This document shows, in pieces, positions 55,203-64,000 of a DNA stretch of 64,000 nucleotides. The stretch lies in contig JADLZK010009368.1 of the NCBI GenBank assembly GCA_015847255.1, forward strand, positions 62,001-126,000, given 5' to 3'. A program made the position numbers and the translations under genes. Numbering within the stretch: position 1 is the stretch's first letter; the number at the start of each line of letters is the position of its first letter. This DNA comes from Hyparrhenia diplandra (taxonomy: Eukaryota; Streptophyta; Magnoliopsida; Poales; Poaceae). A model generated the notes under the pieces. The model saw nothing but the letters and a program-made list of their open reading frames with translations, ran no database searches and had not been told where the DNA came from.

Positions 55203-58200
55203 CCGGGAGACGGGACGCGACAGGCTGGATCGTGGCGTGGGCTTGGGCGCTTGGCTTGGGTGGTGGGCGGAAAACCGGTGGGTGCAGTGGTTTTGCCGGG
55301 GGTTTCTGCGGGAAGTCTGGGGATACGAATTCTGTGGGTGTCTGATCTCAGGCTGTGTTGGGTTCGTGGAGTTGCCAGTTGCCTGCGTGCTGCTTGGCCG
55401 ATGACCGGTGAGGGTGAGCGGCGAGGAGGGGACAGTTGGGCGGCGATCAATGAACTCGGCCATTCAGTCGTGAGTCGTCCTGGACATCTCCAGTCAGTCA
55501 GATTGGTAAAACTGGAGCAGATTCGGAGCAGAATTTTTTACTGTGATTGTCTGAGCCACAGAGCAAAAAATTGACTGTGATTTTGTCTGTGCCACAGCAA
55601 AAAATTGACTGTGATTGTTGATTTGATGACGTACAGAATATTGCCGCCGCTAGTGCCTTGCCATTGACCCAAGGCATGAAACTTTTTGACCAGGGTAGAT
55701 TAGCGAAGGCGGATTTATTTTAAGGTAAAACACCATGCCCCGCCCCTGGATTTTACAACTGGAGTCTTTGCCCATTGAGCGGCACGTGCAGTGGCGGCGT
55801 GCCAAAAGTGCCAAGTGGCACACGCGCTGCAAAACAATGTCTGGAACCCACATCCAACCCACCACGGAACCAGTAGTCCAGTGGCCTGTTCTGTTCCGCT
55901 GCAGCCAGCGCCCAGCGCTTCGCGGGAAAAATGTTGTTTCAAACCTAAATCAAGAGGCTTTCGTGGGGGTTTGCACATGCAACCCCGTGATCGCGTATCG
56001 CACGAACTGTCGTGCCTTGAGCTGCTAAGCATGGGCAAACCTTGCTCACTTTTTTTTTTGTGCGAAGACAAACCTTGCTGATACAATCAGATTGGTTAGG
56101 AAAACATCTTTGGCCTTCGGTCTGTGACACCGGATATGAATGTCACAGACTCGTCAAGGCAGATTCTTTGAGGCTGCTACCTAGTTCTTGATTTGGTGAA
56201 GCAGTTGTTAGGATTTAGCTCACTAAATATCCCCACACACACACCCACACCCCCCACACACCCACACCCCACACCCCAAGCAGTTTCAATTATACTTTGG
56301 TGATTAGACGGAGTGCTAAGTGGAATAGGAAGAACTTGAAAAATAAAACCGTGTTTCCAAAAGGGCTCTTCAGAAAATGAAGTTTCTAAATCTAGTTGTC
56401 CCATTGTTACGTGAGGCTCCCTTTGTTACACGGTAACCATTTTGCCCCTAGTTGGCAACAACTGTTTGGTTGGTCGTTTTCGTGGCTAAATAGCCGATTG
56501 CAAGTTCAAGCGAATCTAACCGTCTAGTAAGATGAACCACATTTTGACAAGAATAAAATTAAAAATAGATTTTGAAACTAAAGCTCAATATCTCTTTCCA
56601 AAGGCACGTTGAATACAAATTGATTGATTCTAACATTTTATATCGCTCATGGGCACTTTGTCATATCAGTTGTTCTCTGTAGATGCTAGTGTCTAGCGGA
56701 AGTAGTATCTTGTAGCCTCGCAAATCTTTTGTTAAGGCACCATTTGAACCAACTATGGCTAGTTACTATTTTGGGCTAATAGTCTAAAATTGATGTTGAC
56801 CAATTAGTTGGTTAACAATTAGTTGTAGGTTTGGCTAACAAATTAGCCCATCGTTTAGTCCCTGTTTGGACAAACTATGGCTAAAAAAAACTTTAACTAG
56901 GTAGCAAGTATCGCTGTGGAAGTGTTTGAACAATTCAATTTAGTAAACTCTTCAGGCTCCATGCATGCCAACTTTGTCACAAGTCAAACTATTTTAAATT
57001 TGACCAAATTTATCTATAAAAATATCAGCGTTTATGAAAATAATCATATAGCTCCACGGTGAATCTCATAACTTATTTGGTAACATACATATTGATATTT
57101 TTATAAACTTATATTAATTTTAAGATATTTTTGACTTGGAACTAAACTAAAATGTGAAGTTTTTCATGGAGGGGCTGGAGGAGATAGTACACAACCTTTG
57201 ATAATACTTGAGTGGAGTTGGAAAGTAACCTTTTTAATTATAAAGTAGGAGTACAAAACAAACCTAGGCCAAGGCCCGTAGTGGTTGAGTCGAGTGTGGC
57301 AAGAAAAATCGAGTGTTCATTGTCGCGATTGGTACATTTTAGATTTATTTCGACCGCCATCGTGAGATAAGGAAAAAAACAACACAGAGGCATAGGAACA
57401 ACATCCTTACAATGAAGTATAGATACATGTAGATGCCGCACCACTGCCACGCGAGCGAACACCTAATGCCTGCATCCTACCACTGTGGTTCCCTTCACTT
57501 TCCTAATTTTGTCTCATGTCATACCAATCTTCACTCTCACGCTTGTGGCTTTGACAACTTTGTCAAACGGCACCGATCTCCTCTGTAGGTTGCTCTCGTC
57601 GCTTTTTGGCATCCGAACCTAGCTGGCCTTACAAGACCACCGACCACTTTGTAGTGTTCAGGAAGGCCTTAGTGGTCCCAAACATGAACTAAGTTTGATT
57701 TATGGAAAGGCAATGGGCAAAGCCATCCAAAAATCCATGCTTTGCTAAATCCCTCCACGAGCCGATAGGCTCGAATGCAAAAGTGCTATATCACGTGTGA
57801 CCCACAATCTATTAACGTTGCATGTCAATAAAACCAAGCTATTTTTTAAATGTAACCGGAGTGAAGGATCCCTACCTGATTAGTAATGATATATGGTGGT
57901 AAAACCAAATCGACAACTTTATGAAATGAGGCAAACCCTTTCATCAGTTAATTTTGAAAAAAAAAAACTAGACTAAGGTTGTTCTACTTATAGCTGATTT
58001 AATAGGATTCTATTCTGTGAAAGATAATAAGCTGAACAAGGTGAAACAAGAATAGTTTTTAAGTAGTATATTTGGTTCAATGTCACAACTATGACGTGCT
58101 ACACCTTTTTCCACGCATCAAAAACTTACTTTCGTCCTAAACTTTGTTTTAAAAAATATGGCTTCGATTTTACTCGCCACACTTTCTATAACAGACAATA

Positions 58201-60257
58201 CAATGTTTAGTGAAGATAGCGTGCCAAGCTGTGCAAAAACCAAAGAAACCCCGGTCGTCGGCTGAAATCCAACACAAGCCGAACTTGTTAGGCTCGGCCG
58301 CTAGGGCATCTACACGCACCGAAGGTCGCAGTATCAGAAGGCAGAAGCGCCGTATGAACGCCAGGCCTTCATTGTGCAAATAGGACGCGACGACGTAGCC
58401 TGGCGAGTGAGGTTGACGTCGATGGGTGCACGGATCACCTGAAACCTCCACCGTGGCTGCTATTCCTCGCCGGAATTCGGCAACACAGCGACCGGGCACA
58501 TATGACATATGTGTGGTCACTGTGGTGGCCGGCCGTCGCTCCGGCGAAGTCATTTCGCCGTGCCCGCCCCGCGCACGGCGCACCAGTGCACCACTCGACC
58601 TCGCGAGAAGTCAAAGGCAACAGGGCCGAGGGCGTCACACGGCTCATCTCGCGCTCTGCCACCGCCATGCGGACCCCACGGACACCCGTTCCATGGCAGT
58701 GACCATCGACTATCCGCACTCATAATCCCTCTATTTACTCCCTCTATACATCCCGATCATCAAGATTCTATTCTTTACAGCACCTTCTTCTGCACTCATC
58801 ATTCCTTTATATCTCTACTCTATAACAATTATCATCCGTAGGGCCCACTTTTAATTTTATCTAAATATATCCATGTGAGATCTTATTTTGAAGGATTTAT
58901 TAAAACGAATTTAATGGTGCAATCGAAATTTCATTTGGGTTTTTAGTTTGTGAGATATAACATTTTTAGTTACATAAAACAGTGGGGCCCGCTGCAGATT
59001 CTCTCACCTCTCCCTCTTTTCTCTCACGCGCGCTCGCGGTGGGCCACGCAGTCTCGTGCGATCGTACAAACGGGACAGGCAAAAGCTAGCGCCATTCTTC
59101 CAGGAGACTGCGACATAGCGGCAGCTGTACCGGAGACCGCTGCAGCGATTTTAACCCGGTAAAACCAACGTGGACACGTACCGGGTGAATTTTCAGTACC
59201 CAGTGCAGACAGTCTCATGTTTGACGTTTGCGCTTGCGCCATCCTTTATTTATTTATTACTGGCAAACATTTTTTTATTAGAACACAGAGTTCATTAACC
59301 GTTGTTCTCAACTGAATCAAATATCAGATTATTTCATACAGACCATAAATTTTCCTGAAGAGAACAAATTGATGTTCCACAAATTCTCATACAGAGTGAT
59401 GAATCAAGGCTGTAAGGCCCAAACAGTAGGCATCAAGCTACAGATATTCAACCATATACTTTTTCCCACATTCTCCTATCTTCTTATGGCAGTTTAGCTA
59501 CACCACAATTAACTAAATTTTGATAACACCACGCTACCAGGGACGTTAAAAACCAATGTTCAAACCAGTTACTGATTTATAAATGTTGTAGTTTAGCCAC
59601 ATCATCATTACAATGCAAAACTTAAGTATAAGGTGACAAAACACAGTTGAAAAGAAATGCAGGGAATGTACAAAAATTCAGAGGCAAGGCATAAGCTTTT
59701 GCAAATAATTGATCAAACAGATCATGAAGCGATGGTTAAAATGCTATCTAGAGACTAAATATAACAAAAGATACAAGATTGTTTCCAGGTGGCATAAGAT
59801 GGACATAGTCCCATACACAACAGATTAAGAATAACAGAAATAATCTGACCTGCAGCATTTAAGCAGTTTGGGGTACATATCAAACTGTATCGAACAAAAT
59901 TAATTTTGCCCACTAATTGAGTTTACAAAAGGAGCAGTACTTGCTGCTAATTCTTGCAAGTTTTTGCACCCAGTAGTTCTGTACAGCGTAAGCTAGGTCA
60001 GCAGAATGAATAGACACTGAATTAACTTTTGAAGTGGTTGCGAGAGCTTATTGATATATTCTTTCAAAATATGTTGCTAATAGAAACTTGATGATGGATT
60101 CAAGGCCGCGCTAACACCATATCCTAATTTATCTCGCTGATCAAGATAACAAAATGGGGGCATTTACTAAAGTTTTAACAATGATATCTAAGTGCACATT
60201 ATAGAACTCATGTGCACCACAAATCAACGAGTGTGTTTGCAGTGAAACCATTACCAA
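55203..60257. other. Long spacer, no gene supported
   Basis: Repetitive content only. A CA/CCCCA-rich tract lies at about 56232-56280 and a MITE at 56946-57187. A pair of same-sense segments sharing caa(c/a)ctatggctaa lies near 56755 and 56870. A minus ORF at 58170-58583 (137 residues) overlaps other open frames in a GC-rich patch and has no recognisable domain. 58.95-60.25 kb is AT-rich. Confidence 0.45.
56946..57187. mobile_element. Probable Stowaway-like MITE
   Basis: Left end AACTCTTCAGGCTCCATG; the right end reversed is CTATCTCCTCCAGCCCCTCC followed by ATG. Inner segments (aaatttgacca, ataaaaatat and their inverted partners) fold together. Possible TA borders at 56944-56945 and 57188-57189. 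The match is weaker than for the other MITEs. Confidence 0.5.
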
Positions 60258-62267
60258 CTAAAGGAGATTCTTTGTTTCTCCAGCCTTAGTTTCTTCTCCC
60301 AGGTGCTCAATGCTTTCTAACAACCTTGGCTTCTTGCATTCTCGTTCACCTTCATTTGGGCCTTGCATTCCATCAACAGCAGGTTCCTTCTCATCACCCA
60401 TCAGCTGAATGTAGGTATGCAATTATATGAATAAGTGACAAAAAACGCAGATAAAACTAAATTCAACCTAGTGAATTCAGCTAAAAATAATCTGGTACTC
60501 TGGCATATAGATTGAAACAAAAAAATTTGTTATACCTCTTCGTCCTCATCATCGTCCTCCTCCCCCCTCCTCCTCCTCCTCACCTTCCCTCGTCGCCCTC
60601 ATCGAGGAGAGCACCATGAGCATTAGGCTCCTTGAATGATTTCAAAGTCTGTATAGAAACAGCAGAGGCATCTCAATTGGCAAAGTAAGAGAGCACAAAA
60701 GGGGGAAACGAGAATTGAAGTAGGTGGGGCCGACATAACCAACAGGCCCGCGCCGCCTCCCTCGCGGGCGGCTCGGGTCTCCAACCCTAGCCACCGCGCC
60801 GCCACCACTCCCCACCCTCCCCTTGCGCGCCGCCCCGGAGCTGGCTGCCGGGCAAGGCCGGCGGCGGCCGGGATGGCGGCGGCGTGGTTCGTCCCTCCCT
60901 CGGCGGCGCGACGCATCGGCAAGCCCGGCGGCCTCCTTCCGCGCGCGGCTGCGCGAGCTTCGCGAGGAAGGTCACGGTGGCTGTGGTCGGCGCCGGCCGG
61001 TTCGCGACGGCGCAAGGGGACGGCGGCGGGTTCCTCTCCCTCTCCTCCGTTCTTCCTCTTCCACAGTCCCCGACGACGGCCTGGCGTGGACGGCTCGCCG
61101 GTGACCGGATGGCCAGTTCCGGTGGCCGTCGGATCGGATCGGTGGCCGGCGGCCGATCCTTCGCCGACCCGCCGCGCGGCGGCGGCAGCGGGGTCGGCGG
61201 CGGCGGTGAGCTCGCGGCGGGCGCGGTGGTGGTAGGGCCTCTCTCCATCCCGGCCGCCGCATCGCGCGGCCAGCTTGGGTCCGTCATGACGGAAGCGGCG
61301 GCGGCGTCAAGGGTCGCCGGGTCGAGCTTTGCTTCCCGGACCGGCGGCCCTAGGACATGGGGCTGCACCAGCGCATCCTCGTCTTCTCCTTGGCCTAGAT
61401 GGCTGCTGCGCGATCGATGCTCGCCGTGGCCGTGGCCAAGACGAAGACATCGGCGTTGGTGTGCGACAGGTGGACACGTGAGAGGGCGGGCGAATGTTGG
61501 TTTTCCGCTTGCCGTCTTGCCAGTGGGGCAGCCGACGCAGCCTTGCGGCCGCGGTGAGCGGCGGCCGGCGCACACGCCCCTTTGGCGAGGTTCCCGCAGA
61601 CGGCCGACAACGACGACGGTGGCGACAAGCGAGTTCCGAATCTGGGCTGATGTCTGAGCTGGGGTATCTTCGGCGAAAGCCTAGCGACGGAGGATTTGTG
61701 CGGGAGGCAATGGTCGGAAGTCGGAGCTGCGCTATGCGTTTGGCTTGTGCTTGGCAACGATGACCTCCTTGACCTTTTGGAGCCCGGACTCTTATCTCTC
61801 TAGGGTCGCCGTTTTTCCGTTGTATCGGGCGTGAGGCGTTTACCCTGTAGTGGTCTGCTACATGTGGGTGGTGTGTTGTAAACTCTATTCTTCTTAATAT
61901 AACCAAAGCCGGGAAACCGGATCTTTCAAAAAAAAAAAAAAAAGAATTGAAGTAGGCTACGACTGCAGTTGCACTAACACCCCCCATGCTTTTAGCCGAT
62001 TAAAATTAAGCAGATCTACATTCAAATAAAGCTCGAAATCCCAAGGAGAACGAGGTAGACAAGTAAAAGGGAAATTGAGTGCACCTTCATTAGGGCTTCT
62101 GTCTTTTCCAATAATGAAAGACCAGGATCCAACACGACCTTCTCTATAGCGAACATGTCGTAGTCGTACTTACACATCGCAGCAGAATGGGAGATCGGCA
62201 GATTGGAAACGCGAAGGACGAAATCCATGTCATCGTCGTAGCTTTTACTTGGTGCGCTGGCTGCCAT
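60258..62267 (-). CDS. Small unidentified gene, three exons
   Basis: Exons 62267-62085, 60648-60536 and 60404-60258 on the minus strand. Exon 1 starts MAASAPSKSYDDDMDFVLRV and continues SNLPISHSAAMCKYDYDMFA, ending TEALMK. Exon 2 reads TLKSFKEPNAHGALLDEGDE, then a basic and acidic run (RRRRRGEEDDDEDEE). Exon 3 reads LMGDEKEPAVDG, ERECKKPRLLESIEHLGEE and ends TKNLL. Exon 2 is 113 bases, one short of whole codons. The acidic run and exon 3 are in frame with exon 1 only if one base is restored near 60585, so a single-base deletion is likely. As it stands the frame stops at GR-stop. No family was recognised. KKPR could be nuclear-localising, and the acidic tail suggests a nuclear or chaperone-like protein, but this is a guess. 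Confidence 0.6.
60725..61942 (+). mobile_element. Non-autonomous retroposon in intron 1, 14 bp TSD
   Basis: A GC-rich 1.2 kb segment runs in the plus sense, antisense to the host gene. It ends ctattcttcttaatataacc, then gggaaaccggatctttc and an A15 tail. agaattgaagtagg flanks it at 60711-60724 and 61943-61956. Long open frames occur on both strands, but none has reverse transcriptase or any recognisable domain. Without it, intron 1 would be about 200 bases. Confidence 0.85.
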
Positions 62268-62324
62268 CGGTGGAGGTGGGTGGATATGCAGCGTCGGCGT
62301 CGATAAGGGAGAAGGGGAGAGGGA

Positions 62325-62690
62325 AAATATGCCGTGCAAACCACAACTATCGTGAAAACCACGATGAAAACTTCGTCTAAATTTATAAAAAAAAACACAC
62401 ATGTAGACAATATGATGATACACAACCTTGTAAAATATTTTGTGCAAATTCGACTTCGTTTGTGAGATATAAAAATAACAAATTTCAACCCAAAAAGTTG
62501 TCTACACAATTTGCTAGAAATTTGTTGTTTTTATATCTCACAAATGAAGTTGAGTTTGGACAAGATATTTTACATGGTTGGTTTCATCATGTCATCTTGT
62601 GTGATTTTTTTGTGAATTTAGACGACTTTTTTACCGTAGTTTACACGGGGTTTTCATGATAGTTGTAGTTTGCAATTTGCATATTTTGCC
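62325..62690. mobile_element. Fold-back element, arms of about 160 bp
   Basis: Left arm 62325-62480 contains aaaccacaactatcgtgaaaa, broken here as caaaccacaac and tatcgtgaaaa, then cgtctaaattta and cttcgtttgtgagatataaa. Right arm 62505-62690 holds the inverse (tttatatctcacaaatgaag, gaatttagacgac, tttacacggggttttcatga). A short loop separates them. It sits about 60 bases upstream of the start codon of the small gene. Copies A and B at 25.6 and 31.9 kb belong to the same family. The class is not identified. Confidence 0.8.
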
Positions 62691-63210
62691 GAGGGGGGAG
62701 ACGAGGGGTTGCAACTTATATATCTTGGCGTTCGATGCGTTTGGGCCAAATGCTTTTACTTCCTTCAGCCCACGTAAGCCCACTTCGACAGGTCCATTTA
62801 CTTTTCTGTAGGCTATATACCCAAGGGAGGAATTCTTTAATATTTTTTCACAATTTTCTGAAAAATAGATGACCGAACTAGAAATTTTCAAAACTAGACG
62901 ACCTTTGTTGTTTGAAATGACGGTTGGTCAAAGAAACCGCCGTGGCACCACGACGGTTGGCTCACCCACCCACGGTAGGTGGGGTGTGCCTTCAGACCAC
63001 CGTTTCCAACGGTTGTTGAGACCTACCGGGTGGACCCGCTATGTTCAATCGTCGTTGGAAACGGTGCTCGTCTCAACCGGTGGTTGTGGGGGCATGCTTA
63101 TAAAATGGCGGTTGCCACCCCCAACCCTCCGCCACGCGGCCGCCACCCTCCTCACCCCCTCTCTTCGTTGTGTAGAAGCTTAAGCAAAAGTGCGATTCTT
63201 TTCAGATCGA
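62691..63210. repeat. Region with short inverted repeats, unclassified
   Basis: caccgtttccaacg at about 62998-63011 recurs inverted as cgttggaaacggtg near 63052-63065. Several ccgtggcaccacgacggtt-like motifs lie in 62.93-62.96 kb. Such clustered inverted motifs occur in transposon sub-terminal regions, but no termini were found. Confidence 0.4.
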
Positions 63211-63232
63211 GGTATTATTCTATTAGTTTAGT

Positions 63233-63560
63233 AATTTAAGAAATTAGTTTAGAAATAATAGAAAGTAGTTTAGAAATAATAGAAAGTAGTTTAGAAATAG
63301 TTTATAAATTCTATAAATTATTTAGAAATACTAGAAAATAGCATATAAGTTTTAGAAATACTTTAGAAATACAAGAAAGTAGTTTATAAATTTTAAAAAA
63401 TATTTTAGAAATACTACAAAATAGTTTAGAAATACTAAAAATAGTTTATAAATTCTAGAAATATTTTAGAAATACAAGAAAATGGTTTATAAATTCTAGA
63501 AAATAGTTTAGAAATATAAAAAAATAGTTTAGAAATTCTAGAAATACTAGAAAATAGTGA
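63233..63560. repeat. Degenerate AT-rich minisatellite, about 21 bp unit
   Basis: The unit is close to agtttagaaatactagaaaat and varies by substitutions and small indels over about 15 copies. The first two copies (agaaataatagaaagtagtt) are nearly identical. Confidence 0.9.
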
Positions 63561-63924
63561 TAGTGGACCTTGCTCCCTGTTGCTCTTGGTGATAGGTGAG
63601 AGAGAGGAGTGGATTGAAAGAGATCCCATAGCCTAGCGGCTACCTCAACAATGTGGACGAGGTCGCCCTTTGTGGCGATTTGAACCACGGGATAAATCTT
63701 ATGCCTCTTGTGCATTACTTCATATACATCTTCCGACTATCACGAACGCCGCAGATTCGGGTGGCGGCGCTTGTGCTCCGCTCACAACGAGAGCAAAGAC
63801 GCCCATTGGATAGCTTCGCGGGGTGTGTACTGTAAGAATAAAAATATCGTACTAACTCCTGATCCAAGTTTGATAGTATATGTGTTTTGCTAAGGGACTA
63901 GCAAAAGGTAAGCTTGGGGGAGCT
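63561..63924 (+). other. Possible 3' internal region of an LTR retrotransposon
   Basis: Non-coding sequence that leads into a purine-rich stretch, aagcttgggggag (about 63910-63922). Such a stretch is the polypurine tract that primes plus-strand synthesis in LTR elements. No gag or pol frame is visible. Confidence 0.35.
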
Positions 63925-64000
63925 TGTTGACGGTAGTTATTGTCAACTTTTTTAGCATTAAATAATAGATCATATGAGAACAAGAACACTAGAAGATAGG
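63925..64000 (+). mobile_element. Possible start of a 3' LTR, cut by the window edge
   Basis: TGTTGACGGTAGTTATTGTC begins two bases after the purine tract, as LTRs begin with TG. The far end and TSD lie outside the window. Confidence 0.4.

Noticed and set aside
58170..58583. 137-codon minus-strand frame
   Set aside because: Located in a GC-rich patch open in all frames, with no domain or conserved pattern.
60787..61987. Several 80-260 codon frames on both strands
   Set aside because: They lie in the GC-rich retroposon with TSD and poly-A tail, overlap each other and have no recognisable domain.

Overview
This window is plant nuclear DNA, almost certainly from a grass. Genes have many GT-AG introns and GC-rich first exons. 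Spacers are AT-rich and hold Stowaway-type MITEs, a Helitron with the usual grass 3' terminus, a MULE, a nearly complete L1-type LINE and several non-autonomous retroposons. Nothing prokaryotic, viral or CRISPR-like was found. The species cannot be named from sequence alone. All calls were made by reading the sequence; no database search was run, so family names rest on motifs and remembered family consensus.

Layout. 1-7.4 kb: spacer with two TA-flanked MITEs and a three-exon relic of a TFIIIC B-block subunit gene. 7.4-8.4 kb: intronless F-box gene (-). 8.8-10.9 kb: a terminal-inverted-repeat element with a minisatellite core. 11.2-13.6 kb: an HSA32 exon relic, then an F-box/FBD/LRR gene (-). 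14.7-16.4 kb: an ANTH clathrin-adaptor gene (+) with a frameshift just after its start and a stop codon supplied by a MITE. 17.0-20.5 kb: a same-strand mosaic of unrelated exon fragments (NAC, HAD 5'-nucleotidase, two unidentified). 21.4-25.3 kb: intact ten-exon CCT2 chaperonin gene (-). 25.6-35.4 kb: transposon-dense zone with a 3.16 kb MULE (perfect 9 bp TSD), a Helitron-like 3' end, a 1.73 kb Helitron carrying SAP and SDHB gene pieces, and a MITE. 36.2-44.8 kb: 24-exon CHD3-type chromatin remodeller (+) with two single-base frameshifts in the helicase C lobe. 45.3-45.8 kb: retroposon. 46.2-47.8 kb: intronless PPR gene (+). 48.0-53.5 kb: L1-type LINE (-) with intact ORF2 and 12 bp TSD. 53.8-55.1 kb: two-exon plastid acyl-ACP desaturase (-). 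55-60 kb: spacer. 60.3-62.3 kb: small unidentified gene (-) with a retroposon in intron 1 and a fold-back element at its 5' end. 62.9-64 kb: repeats, ending in what looks like the start of an LTR.

The host genes do not form a pathway. They are independent housekeeping or regulatory genes: protein folding (CCT2), fatty-acid desaturation, chromatin remodelling, organelle RNA editing (PPR), membrane traffic (ANTH) and two F-box genes. The interest lies in how mobile elements have remodelled the locus: captured gene pieces, a MITE-supplied stop codon, TSD-dated retropositions and inverted-repeat elements. Several otherwise conserved reading frames carry single-base indels. These could be real decay or sequencing error, and the two should be separated before calling pseudogenes. 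I found no convincing undescribed biological system; the chimeric Helitron cargo and the minisatellite-cored element are the most unusual objects.
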